Shown: positions 1 to 6,168 of the stretch, piece by piece
How positions within the stretch are numbered: position 1 is the first letter of the stretch
Layout of the letters: the number at the start of each line of letters is the position of its first letter
Assembly: GCA_007126675.1 (NCBI GenBank)
Contig: SLAU01000221.1
Span: 1-7,392 of the forward strand
Length of the DNA: 7,392 nt
Direction: 5' to 3'
Origin: Balneolaceae bacterium
GTDB lineage: Bacteria > Bacteroidota > Rhodothermia > Balneolales > Balneolaceae
Notes under the pieces: generated by a model
Databases searched by the model: none
The model's input: the letters and a program-made list of their open reading frames with translations, nothing else
What the model was told of the DNA's origin: nothing
Translations under genes and position numbers: made by a program

Positions 1-63
1 ACACGGCCGTTAAGCTCCGCAGCGCCAATGGTACTGCATCTCGCGGTAGAGTAGGTCGCTGCC
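1..63 (+). rRNA. rrf: 5S ribosomal RNA, 3' part
   Basis: The first ~63 bases match the conserved 3' half of bacterial 5S rRNA: the ACGGCCGTTAAGCTC block (helix III/loop C side), the TGGTACT loop E segment, the GTAGAGTAGG stretch and a 3' end GGTCGCTGCC that would pair with the missing 5' end. The 5' half lies outside the window. The exact 3' end is uncertain by a few bases. It is followed 16 bases later by a strong intrinsic terminator, as expected for the last gene of an rRNA operon; the 23S and 16S genes would lie to the left. Confidence 0.93.
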
Positions 64-79
64 TCATCTACTTCTTTAC

Positions 80-114
80 AAAAAAAAGCCACGCTTCATC
101 GCGTGGCTTTTTTT
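80..114. terminator. bidirectional intrinsic terminator of the rRNA operon
   Basis: Perfect GC-rich stem GCCACGC (88-94) / GCGTGGC (101-107) with a 6-base loop TTCATC, flanked by eight A on the left (80-87) and seven T on the right (108-114), so the stem can extend to 14 bp with a U-tract on either strand. On the plus strand it ends the 5S transcript. On the minus strand it can end the transcript of the convergent gene whose stop codon is at 186. Confidence 0.93.
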
Positions 115-153
115 ATTTAATAGATATAGATATGAAAAAAACAGAATAGAGTT

Positions 154-183
154 AATCAGCAACTAAGGAAGATAACGCTGATT
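154..183 (-). terminator. inverted repeat just after the stop codon of the 501-aa gene
   Basis: AATCAGC (154-160) and GCTGATT (177-183) form a 7-bp stem with a 16-base loop, starting two bases after the stop codon of the minus-strand gene. Read on the minus strand, a run of seven T follows about 13 bases after the stem, which is too far for a textbook terminator. It may be a weak first terminator or a 3'-end protecting hairpin in front of the strong terminator at 80-114. Confidence 0.35.
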
Positions 184-185
184 TA

Positions 186-1691
186 TCAGACATTCTCCTC
201 AGCAGATACCTTTTGCTTTTCCTTATTTTTGTGCATTTCATCAACCCAGGCTGCAGTTTCAGTAAGAGTCATACACCCGGTAATATTTGTTCCGTGATGA
301 GGCTCAATATGGATATCTCCTCTGTACTCTCCGGGAGACTGATAATGCAGCTCGAGAGACTTCAGTTTGCCCATAAATGCGTATGCAGCAGACTGTGGTG
401 TTGAACATGATACCGGAGGATTTTCATCGCCATGAATAATGTATCCTGACAATGGAAATTCTTTATCAGGATAACCGTGCCAGTGAGATATTGAAAGGCC
501 TTCATTTGATAATGTTTCCGGGAATTCTGAATCAGAATCTTGTGCAAGAAGCAGACTGGCTGTAATAACATTTCCTACCGCATGAGCAAGAATTGCATAA
601 GTATCATACGATGGACGGCATTCCTCAGCATTACTTTCGGGCGGAGTATCAATTGTGATGTTTCCACGATGTAATCCAAGTCTGAGAATATCTTTTTTCG
701 GGTTCAGGTTAGTTTTATTACATCCTGACCTGGTGGAAAGCAGCCATACGTCAGGAATTTTCACAATCCATTGCTTGTCAAATTGATTCACCATTGTGTA
801 GTACTCACCATCAATCTCAGCTACACGTTTCGCATTCCAGTCAATATCTTGCAATGCTTTCGGTGCTTTTTCTATTTCAACAGCCGGACTGATGTTTGTA
901 GGCAACTGTTTAACCATAAAACCATAACTCATACCGGTTCTGTGATCCAGATACTGAGACACAATCCTCTTATAAAATTTATTTCTGTACTTCAGGTCTT
1001 CGATGGAGGTATGAGCGAGCATTAAACCATTATCACGCCAAATTTTTGCTGCACTCATAAAATCATCAATATGATGGCTGTATGAATCCATCTTTGAATC
1101 AAGTTTACCTTCCCGGTAAACAATCTGATCTCTGTTTGGCGGCATAACCTGAGCGGACAACTTGGGTATCAGTGAATGGAGAATATCTTTTTGAGGTTTT
1201 TTCCAGTCACTGCATTCGATAACCGCACCGTTCATTGTACAAAATGTCCATCTGTCTTCCTCTAAAAATATGGGGACATGAGACAGGTTCCACGCCAGTA
1301 CGCCCACAATACTATCTAAAGTCTGTTGTAATGTAGGATTTTCGGGAATGGGCGGAGGTGAGTCTAAAATTGCTACTACAGGATTGTGATACAGGCTTGA
1401 CACTTTTCTGATCGCAAGATCTTTATCCTTGCCCTCGCCCTGTTCAATAATTACGATCCCGGATCTAACTTTTTCCTTACCACCATAAACCAGCGAATCT
1501 TCATATGGTATGATGTTTACACCGATTTCTATCAATGCACGTTTCAAATTGTCAGAAAAGCTATTAAGCAGATCATTTTTTCTGTGGGGTGGTTGAAATG
1601 TTACTGTTAATGACTTTGCCATTTCTAACTCTGTTAATGGCACGTCTTTTGAGATGCCCAGCAGATCAAATATTAGCTCCGAATTTTGCAT
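186..1691 (-). CDS. hypothetical protein of unrecognised family, 501 aa
   Basis: A complete 501-codon gene starting with ATG and ending with TGA. I do not recognise the family. No signal peptide or clear membrane helix is visible, so it is probably cytoplasmic. The N-terminal half contains beta-strand/loop patterns such as GIVIIEQGEGKD (78-89) and PVVAILDSPPPIPENP (104-119). The C-terminal third is rich in His and Cys within short conserved-looking motifs: SHWHGYPD (402-409), IIHGDENPPVSCSTPQS (418-434), and GDIHIEPHHGTNITGC (458-473). These could form a metal site or a catalytic pocket (His403, His405, His420, Cys429, His461, His465, His466, Cys473), but that is inference from composition only. 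It lies 129 bp downstream of the M50 protease gene in the same orientation but has its own predicted promoter, and it converges on the rRNA operon end. No frameshift or truncation is seen. Real coding is likely given length and the absence of a competing long frame. Confidence 0.85.
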   Translation of the reverse strand: MQNSELIFDLLGISKDVPLTELEMAKSLTVTFQPPHRKNDLLNSFSDNLKRALIEIGVNIIPYEDSLVYGGKEKVRSGIVIIEQGEGKDKDLAIRKVSSLYHNPVVAILDSPPPIPENPTLQQTLDSIVGVLAWNLSHVPIFLEEDRWTFCTMNGAVIECSDWKKPQKDILHSLIPKLSAQVMPPNRDQIVYREGKLDSKMDSYSHHIDDFMSAAKIWRDNGLMLAHTSIEDLKYRNKFYKRIVSQYLDHRTGMSYGFMVKQLPTNISPAVEIEKAPKALQDIDWNAKRVAEIDGEYYTMVNQFDKQWIVKIPDVWLLSTRSGCNKTNLNPKKDILRLGLHRGNITIDTPPESNAEECRPSYDTYAILAHAVGNVITASLLLAQDSDSEFPETLSNEGLSISHWHGYPDKEFPLSGYIIHGDENPPVSCSTPQSAAYAFMGKLKSLELHYQSPGEYRGDIHIEPHHGTNITGCMTLTETAAWVDEMHKNKEKQKVSAEENV

Positions 1692-1717
1692 ATCTAATTT
1701 CTCTAAAAAATTTAATT

Positions 1718-1746
1718 CAAACTTAATTATTGGCTGAATCTACAAA
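1718..1746 (-). promoter_or_regulatory. predicted Bacteroidota-type promoter of the 501-aa gene
   Basis: On the minus strand TTTG (1743-1746) is followed by a 17-base spacer and TAAGTTTG (1718-1725). This fits the -33 TTG / -7 TAnnTTTG pattern known for the major sigma factor of Bacteroidota, with the spacer at the short end of the usual range. The transcription start would fall near 1710, giving a leader of about 20 bases before the ATG at 1691, which has no clear Shine-Dalgarno sequence. It suggests the gene is not merely read through from the protease. Confidence 0.5.
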
Positions 1747-1756
1747 ATACAGCCAA
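1730..1756. repeat. operator-like inverted repeat over the promoter
   Basis: TTGGCTG (1730-1736) and CAGCCAA (1750-1756) are perfect 7-base inverted arms separated by 13 bases. The element covers the spacer and the -33 box of the predicted promoter and ends four bases before the -7 box. The arm-to-arm centre distance is 20 bases, about two helical turns, as for a dimeric repressor site. No U-tract follows on the minus strand, which argues against a terminator for the upstream protease gene. Confidence 0.4.
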
Positions 1757-1820
1757 AAGTTGTTAATAATTTGATAATTATCTGTTAAAAGGAAGTTTTA
1801 TCAGATGCAGAAAATATGTA

Positions 1821-2915
1821 TTAATAATCATATGCAGCTCTAAAATTTAAAAATTCATTGATATTATTCATGTCCAAAACCCCGACAAGCCTGCCATTTT
1901 CCATAACCGGAAAGAAATTTTTGTTACCTCTTTTTAGCTGTTTATAGGCAGTTGGCAGAGGGTCGCCGGCATTAAGTTTTATAATATTTTTTTCCATAAC
2001 ATTCTCTACAACTTCATCTCTTCCTTTTTCTCTTAAAGCTACTGATAAATCAGCCATGTAAAGGATTCCAAGAACATTCTCATTCTCAGCAACCACAAAA
2101 TCCTGCTCAGTACTTTCAAGAATTCGATCAATAACGTTTTGAAGCGAATCGGTAGGTTTTATAATTGTGAAGTCGGTGATCATTGCATCGCGAACATCAT
2201 TTCCTTCCAGCAGGCTTAACTGTTGAATCGCAATATTCTCGGAATGTGCACCGAACCAAATAAATACAGCTATAATTACAAGCAGGATGTTTGTAAATAA
2301 CCCGACCAGGAAAAACAGCAATGCCATAAACTTACCGAGAGCAGTAGCAGCACGTGTAGCCCGAACCCTGCTCATTCGGGTTGCCAGCAGGGCTCTGAAT
2401 ACCCTTCCTCCATCCATGGGGAATGCCGGAATCATATTAAATGCCACTAGAGCAATGTTCATTGCAAACAGGTAAAAGATAAAGTTATCAGAGGTGATAC
2501 CGGTTAATCTTTCTTCAAGCAGTTCAGGGTCATCAATTAAGAATTGATCAAGTGGAACAAATGGATATAGCAAAAGCGCGATTACAACATTCACTGCCGG
2601 GCCGGCTAATGCAATTACTAATTCCTCTTTTGGGTTATCAGGTATTTCCTTCAGATTTGCGACACCCCCGATGGGCAACAGTGTAATGTTCCGGGTGCCA
2701 ATTCCATATCTTCTCGCCGCTAAAGCATGGCCAAACTCATGAAATACAACGCACAGAAAAAGCGCTAAGATGAAAACCGAATGCCAAAACAGATCAATCC
2801 AGGTGCCGTCATTAGCAAAAACAAGAAAGGCGATAAAGATAAATAACAGCCAAAATGTCCAGTGAATTTGAACTTTGATACCTGCATACCGCCCCAGTTG
2901 TAACGAAGCACTCAT
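1821..2915 (-). CDS. M50 site-2-type membrane zinc metalloprotease with two CBS domains
   Basis: Intramembrane metalloprotease of the S2P/SpoIVFB-like group, expected to cut membrane-embedded substrates in the inner membrane. The zinc site is visible: HEFGH at 59-63 (His59, Glu60, His63) inside the second hydrophobic segment, and the second motif NMIPAFPMDGGR at 160-171 with Asp168 as the third ligand. The GPAVN motif of the family is at 105-109. Membrane segments lie at roughly 18-36, 41-60, 98-121, 142-162 and 193-222. The cytoplasmic C-terminus carries two CBS repeats (about 240-295 and 302-356), which in related proteins bind adenine nucleotides and control activity. The 364-aa length is normal for this architecture. 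Its start lies 17 bp after the stop of a small membrane protein gene, so the two are probably one transcript. The natural substrate cannot be told from the sequence. No strong ribosome binding site precedes the ATG. Confidence 0.95.
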   Translation of the reverse strand: MSASLQLGRYAGIKVQIHWTFWLLFIFIAFLVFANDGTWIDLFWHSVFILALFLCVVFHEFGHALAARRYGIGTRNITLLPIGGVANLKEIPDNPKEELVIALAGPAVNVVIALLLYPFVPLDQFLIDDPELLEERLTGITSDNFIFYLFAMNIALVAFNMIPAFPMDGGRVFRALLATRMSRVRATRAATALGKFMALLFFLVGLFTNILLVIIAVFIWFGAHSENIAIQQLSLLEGNDVRDAMITDFTIIKPTDSLQNVIDRILESTEQDFVVAENENVLGILYMADLSVALREKGRDEVVENVMEKNIIKLNAGDPLPTAYKQLKRGNKNFFPVMENGRLVGVLDMNNINEFLNFRAAYDY

Positions 2916-2932
2916 CTTATCAGGTTATAGAT

Positions 2933-3136
2933 TTAATATTTTGGTTTAAAACGTGCTGCATCAAGGATTGACCAGAGATGGATAATCCATCCCAACAAAA
3001 TAATCCAAAGCAGGCCAGCCAATACAAACATGAAAACTGCAATAAAAAACCTGCCTTGTAATAATTGCCCCAATCCGGGAATAAATAAACTACAAAGTGC
3101 CGCAAGAACATTACCGCCTGAACCCTGTCCTGCCAT
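2933..3136 (-). CDS. small two-helix membrane protein, 67 aa
   Basis: A 67-aa protein with a Gly-rich start (MAGQGSGG), two hydrophobic stretches (about 9-24 and 30-56) and a basic tail (ARFKPKY). The loop motif IPGLGQLLQGRF (19-30) resembles the PGLGQ-(L/I)-Y-x-G-(R/K) motif of TM2-like and DUF5683-like small membrane proteins, and HLWSILDAARF (53-63) resembles the end of small uncharacterised proteins of that type. Its function is unknown. It is the first gene of the minus-strand block and sits 17 bp before the M50 protease gene, so it could be a partner, regulator or substrate of the protease (inference). A shifted frame over the same bases (2920-3111) is also open, but this frame gives the coherent motif and topology and begins with ATG at 3136. 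Confidence 0.82.
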   Translation of the reverse strand: MAGQGSGGNVLAALCSLFIPGLGQLLQGRFFIAVFMFVLAGLLWIILLGWIIHLWSILDAARFKPKY

Positions 3137-3230
3137 AATTAAAATGATTTTTTTATGATTAATGTTCGGTTAGTTACAATTAGATGCTATTTTTATCAAA
3201 ATAGTAAAGCTTAGACTATTATACAGAATA
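3137..3230. promoter_or_regulatory. divergent promoter region
   Basis: This 94-bp AT-rich gap separates the 67-aa gene (minus) from the 51-aa zinc-ribbon gene (plus), so it must carry promoters for both if neither is read through. I could not find an exact TAnnTTTG element for either. TATTTTTA at 3189-3196 (plus) is a one-mismatch candidate without a clear -33 partner, and TATTAT at 3217-3222 would give an almost leaderless plus-strand transcript. Neither is convincing. Confidence 0.35.
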
Positions 3231-3386
3231 ATGAAAAAAATTGAATGCCCTTCTTGTGCAGTTGAAGTGGATAAAGATAATGATGAGTGTCCCATATGCG
3301 GGTATGAATTTCCAAAACAATCTTTATCTGTTAAAATCGGAGCATGGATTTTTATACTCTTAATGCTTTTATGGTTGATTTTTTGA
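3231..3386 (+). CDS. small zinc-ribbon protein with a C-terminal membrane anchor, 51 aa
   Basis: A complete 51-codon gene, ATG to TGA. Residues 4-28 form a zinc ribbon with two CxxC knuckles: CPSC (Cys6, Cys9) and CPIC-GYEFP (Cys20, Cys23), separated by a short acidic loop. Residues 34-51 are one hydrophobic helix (IGAWIFILLMLLWLIF), so the protein should sit in the inner membrane with the zinc ribbon in the cytoplasm. This matches the general form of zinc-ribbon-headed membrane proteins, and the coherence of both modules in a single 51-codon frame makes chance unlikely. The function is unknown. It is transcribed divergently from the small membrane protein/M50 protease pair and lies 282 bp upstream of the permease gene. 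No Shine-Dalgarno sequence precedes it. Confidence 0.85.
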   Translation: MKKIECPSCAVEVDKDNDECPICGYEFPKQSLSVKIGAWIFILLMLLWLIF

Positions 3387-3603
3387 TCTTTAAATGATGC
3401 ATGCTTTCAGATAATATTGTTTTGTATTTGATGAATTACATTTTATCTGCCTTCTACTTACTAAAAGAAATATCTGACATACCTGCGAAATAAGTAATGC
3501 CTTTCCTGGTTTGAAATACGAATCACATTTTTCCAAAAAACAATTTTGTTAATAAGCATTAGCATTGAGTTTTTGAGATACAGGCTGCTAATAATCTAAT
3601 AGG

Positions 3604-3632
3604 TTGTTATTCTTATTTTAAATCTATTTTTT
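3604..3632 (+). promoter_or_regulatory. candidate promoter of the permease gene
   Basis: TTG (3604-3606), an 18-base spacer and TATTTTTT (3625-3632) match the Bacteroidota -33/-7 pattern with one mismatch (final T instead of G). The transcription start would be near 3640, about 30 bases before the ATG at 3669. The remainder of the 282-bp gap from 3387 is AT-rich and shows no reading frame or strong hairpin that I can support. Confidence 0.3.
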
Positions 3633-3668
3633 TAACCCTGTTTAAAACGTTGCTTTGATGGACACCAA

Positions 3669-4847
3669 ATGACATTTGAAATAATTTTTGTGCTGCTTCT
3701 TTTGGTAGTGGCACTGTTTCTTTTTGTTACTAACTATGTAACCTATGATGTAACCGCAATCATCATCATGACAGCTTTGATGGTTAGCGGTATACTTTCT
3801 CCAACCGAGGGGTTGTCCGGCTTCAGTAATCCCGCTACGGTAACAGTAGCAGCAATGTTTATATTAAGCGAGGGTGTGCGGCGAACCGGGATTTTGAGCA
3901 ATGCGGGTGATTTTTTTTCACAAAAAATGCAGGAGAATTTTAATCTTTGGTTTCTATCTCTTCTGATCTTTATCGGAGTGATATCTGCATTTATTAATAA
4001 TACGGCCGCAGTGGCAATTTTTATACCCGTAATAATGATGATTGCTGCTAAAGTTGATATCAGTCCGTCAAAGCTTTTAATTCCTCTCTCATTTGCCGGC
4101 ATGTTTGGTGGTGTGTGTACGCTTATCGGTACTTCTACAAACATACTTGTCAGTTCAATTGCAGTGGAAAGAGGATTGAATGCAATCGGAATGTTTGAGT
4201 TTACCGGTATGGGATTGATCTTTCTTATTGCCGGTTTAACCTTTCTCTTTACCATCGGTATCAAGATGATACCGGAGAGGCGTAAACAGGAGGACCTCAC
4301 AAAAGGATACGAATTGCAGGATTACCTGACTGATATAATCATTAATTCAACTTCAGACCTGGTTGGGAAAACATTAAATCATAAAGAACTTACAAGGGAA
4401 CTTGACCTGGATGTAATCAGGGTGTTTAAAGATGGCTTTGATTCTTCTGCCCAGAGAAGTGAAATTCAAATATCAAACGGTGATATTTTACGAATCAGGG
4501 GAAATAAGGATGATATAAAAAAACTTCTGAACCGGGAAGATGTGTCCCTTCGTTCGGCTCATGAATGGGTGGATATCGATCTTGAACAGGGACGTGATGC
4601 TCTTGTTGAGGCAGTTGTTGCCCCCGAATCAGCTCTCGAAAATACAAAATTGAGAGACTATCACATCTATGAAAAACTGGGTGCAGTACCGCTTGCTATC
4701 CGGCACCATGGTAAAGTAAAGCATAATGACCTGGCTAACCAAGCACTTACAGGCGGAGATACTATTTTATTGTCGATGAGTTCGGAGCGAATTAATGAGA
4801 TTGAAACCGAACCATCATTACTAATGGTTCTGAACCGGACACTTTAA
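3669..4847 (+). CDS. SLC13 permease, N-terminal part (transport repeat 1 and two RCK_C domains)
   Basis: 392 codons to the premature stop. Membrane helices occupy about residues 2-20, 25-43, 55-70, 93-127, 135-165 and 177-200. The two halves of the first substrate/ion-binding repeat are visible: INNTAAVAIFIP (109-120) and IGTSTNIL (153-160), the SNT-type signatures of the family. The first RCK_C (TrkA_C) domain covers about 222-288 (DLVGKTLNHKEL to DILRIRGNKDDI) and the second about 305-380 (ESALENTKLRDY to GGDTILLSMSSERI); such domains sit in the cytoplasm and are thought to bind a regulatory ligand. The last five residues (LNRTL) after Val387 are probably frameshift product. The ATG at 3669 is preceded by no Shine-Dalgarno sequence but overlaps the stop of a 4-codon reading frame (3658-3672). 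Confidence 0.88.
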   Translation: MTFEIIFVLLLLVVALFLFVTNYVTYDVTAIIIMTALMVSGILSPTEGLSGFSNPATVTVAAMFILSEGVRRTGILSNAGDFFSQKMQENFNLWFLSLLIFIGVISAFINNTAAVAIFIPVIMMIAAKVDISPSKLLIPLSFAGMFGGVCTLIGTSTNILVSSIAVERGLNAIGMFEFTGMGLIFLIAGLTFLFTIGIKMIPERRKQEDLTKGYELQDYLTDIIINSTSDLVGKTLNHKELTRELDLDVIRVFKDGFDSSAQRSEIQISNGDILRIRGNKDDIKKLLNREDVSLRSAHEWVDIDLEQGRDALVEAVVAPESALENTKLRDYHIYEKLGAVPLAIRHHGKVKHNDLANQALTGGDTILLSMSSERINEIETEPSLLMVLNRTL

Positions 4848-4897
4848 CATATCGCCGTGACAAGATAACACTTGCAGTTGCAATTATTGCCGGTGTT

Positions 4898-5446
4898 GTG
4901 TTAACTGCAGCTCTTGGAATTACAACAATTGTAATAAGTGCCATTGCAGGCGTAGTTCTGATGGTATTAACCGGGTGCCTTAAAACTGCTGAAGCTTATG
5001 AAGCGGTAAACTGGAAAGTAATTATGTTACTGGCCGGTGTATTGCCACTCGGAACCGCAATGGATAATACCGGAACTGCAGCACTTATGGCCGACTATAT
5101 GATTGAAATGCTTTCTGATTACGGCCCAACTGTTTTAATGTCCGGGTTTTTTGTGCTCACATTGCTTATTACAGCAGTAATGTCGAATAATGCATCAGCA
5201 GCTTTGCTGGCTCCTATTGCTATTCAAACTGCAGATCTGATGCAGGTTCAGCCCGAGCCCTTTCTCTATGCAGTTACATTTGCAGCTTCTCTCAGCCTTA
5301 TTACACCATTCGGTTATCAAACCAATACCATGATTTATGGGCCGGGACAATACGAAGTTATTGATTTTATTAAAATTGGTGTTCCGTTGAATGTTGTTTT
5401 TTGGATACTGGCTACTATTTTTATTCCTTTGATATGGTCATTTTAA
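4898..5446 (+). CDS. SLC13 permease, C-terminal part (transport repeat 2)
   Basis: 182 codons if counted from the GTG at 4898, but this is not a natural start: the same frame is open upstream to 4805 and reads as the expected linker and helix (TYRRDKITLAVAIIAGVV). The second repeat of the transporter is complete: GCLKTAEAYEAVNWKVIMLLAGVLPLG-type helix region (26-52), the signature SNNASAALLAPIAI (96-109) and PFGYQTNTMIYGPGQY (137-152), then a last helix (160-180) ending in IPLIWSF. These pair with the two signatures of the first half, as needed for a working inverted-repeat carrier. Translated alone it would lack half of the substrate site and could not transport. The stop at 5444-5446 is followed by a hairpin at 5458-5490. 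Confidence 0.85.
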   Translation: MLTAALGITTIVISAIAGVVLMVLTGCLKTAEAYEAVNWKVIMLLAGVLPLGTAMDNTGTAALMADYMIEMLSDYGPTVLMSGFFVLTLLITAVMSNNASAALLAPIAIQTADLMQVQPEPFLYAVTFAASLSLITPFGYQTNTMIYGPGQYEVIDFIKIGVPLNVVFWILATIFIPLIWSF

Positions 5447-5457
5447 TTAAGGGCACG

Positions 5458-5490
5458 TTATCGGCGAATGAAACGTTTGTTTGTCGATAA
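5458..5490 (+). terminator. hairpin between the permease gene and msrA
   Basis: Bases 5458-5490 fold into a 15-bp stem with a 3-base loop (5473-5475): outer arm TTATCG / CGATAA is perfect, and the inner nine pairs include four G-U wobbles. Because the wobbles become A-C mismatches on the other strand, the structure is specific to plus-strand RNA. It begins 11 bases after the permease stop and is followed by GATTTTTAAT, a weak U-tract. A terminator or processing site between the permease and msrA messages fits best. Confidence 0.5.
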
Positions 5491-5516
5491 ATGATTTTTA
5501 ATATGAAAAGGCAGAA

Positions 5517-6125
5517 ATGAATTGGATAATCCAAACTTTACTTTTAACCGGAGTTGTTTTCAGCTCTATAAACAATGATACTGTGAAACAGGAAAATGCT
5601 ACCTTTGGTGCCGGATGTTTTTGGTGTGTTGAAGCAATTTATCAGCGTGTAAACGGAGTACTTGCAGTTGAATCAGGTTATGCAGGTGGACATGTAAAAA
5701 ACCCGACGTACGAACAGGTTGTATCCGGAAATACCGGACATGCTGAAGTGGTACGTGTAATGTTTGATCCGGACGTAATTTCTTTTGAAGAACTTCTTGA
5801 GGTTTTTTGGCATACACATGATCCAACTACATTAAACCGCCAGGGTGCAGATGTAGGAACCCAGTATCGATCTGCAATCTTTTATCACAATGAAGATCAA
5901 AAGAAAATTGCTGAGAAATCGTTAGCCAAAACGGATAAAAGCGATCTTTGGGATGATCCGATTGTTACTGAAATTTCCCCCTTGATGAATTACAGTACAG
6001 CTGAAGATTATCATCAAAATTATTTTAACAATAATCCGAATGCCGGATACTGCTCAGTTGTAATTGCACCCAAAGTTGCTAAATTCAAGAAAGATTTTCC
6101 TCATTTATTGCAAGATTCACTTTAA
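5517..6125 (+). CDS. msrA: peptide methionine (S)-S-oxide reductase MsrA
   Basis: Repairs oxidised proteins by reducing methionine-S-sulfoxide to methionine. The catalytic motif GCFWCVE is at 33-39 with the nucleophile Cys34, a second cysteine Cys37, and the conserved Glu39. Other family blocks follow: GYAGG (54-58), NPTYEQVVSGNTGHAEVVRV (62-81), FWHTHDPTTLNRQGADVGTQYRS (97-119), AEDYHQNYF (162-170) and GYCSVVIAPKVAKFKKDFP (177-195), where Cys179 is the likely resolving cysteine. The first ~19 residues (MNWIIQTLLLTGVVFSSIN) are hydrophobic and lie before the catalytic domain, so this copy may be exported or membrane-held and act in the periplasm. It lacks a lipobox cysteine, and the cleavage site is not obvious. 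AAAAGG (5506-5511) is a weak ribosome site. The next gene starts 43 bp downstream. Confidence 0.97.
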   Translation: MNWIIQTLLLTGVVFSSINNDTVKQENATFGAGCFWCVEAIYQRVNGVLAVESGYAGGHVKNPTYEQVVSGNTGHAEVVRVMFDPDVISFEELLEVFWHTHDPTTLNRQGADVGTQYRSAIFYHNEDQKKIAEKSLAKTDKSDLWDDPIVTEISPLMNYSTAEDYHQNYFNNNPNAGYCSVVIAPKVAKFKKDFPHLLQDSL

Positions 6126-6168
6126 TTAACTCTCAAACTGAAACTTTAAAAAGAAAAAGACATCTGTT

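Larger units (their letters stand above)
3669..5446 (+). pseudogene. SLC13-family permease with two RCK_C domains, split by a frameshift
   Basis: The region encodes one SLC13/DASS-type transporter, an inner-membrane carrier family that moves dicarboxylates, sulfate or related anions, usually with Na+. The gene is interrupted: frame 1 ends at the TAA at 4845-4847, while the rest of the family pattern continues in the -1 frame. That frame is open from 4805 and reads SEPDTLTYRRDKITLA before the next membrane helix, which is how family members normally continue after the second RCK_C domain. Adding one T in the GGTTCTG stretch (4826-4832) restores MVSEPDTLTYRRDK and a 592-aa protein, close to the usual length of this architecture. 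All four key transporter motifs are intact on either side, so the break is recent, a read/assembly error, or recoded. No canonical slippery heptamer is visible in the overlap. Confidence 0.8.

Noticed and set aside
2920..3111. 63-codon minus-strand frame overlapping the 67-aa membrane protein
   Set aside because: It shares the same bases in another frame, lacks the PGLGQ motif and coherent topology, and would leave almost no gap to the protease start.
3743..4300. 185-codon open frame on the minus strand opposite the permease gene
   Set aside because: It is a mirror of the hydrophobic permease codons; the plus-strand frame carries all family motifs and the minus frame shows no domain.
4805..4847. 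Programmed -1 frameshifting as the explanation of the split permease
   Set aside because: No X-XXY-YYZ slippery heptamer in the reading frame and no obvious downstream pseudoknot were found; a simple one-base loss explains the data better.
4898..5446. Second half of the permease as an independent gene starting at GTG 4898
   Set aside because: The frame is open upstream and encodes the expected linker and helix; the GTG lies inside a membrane segment.
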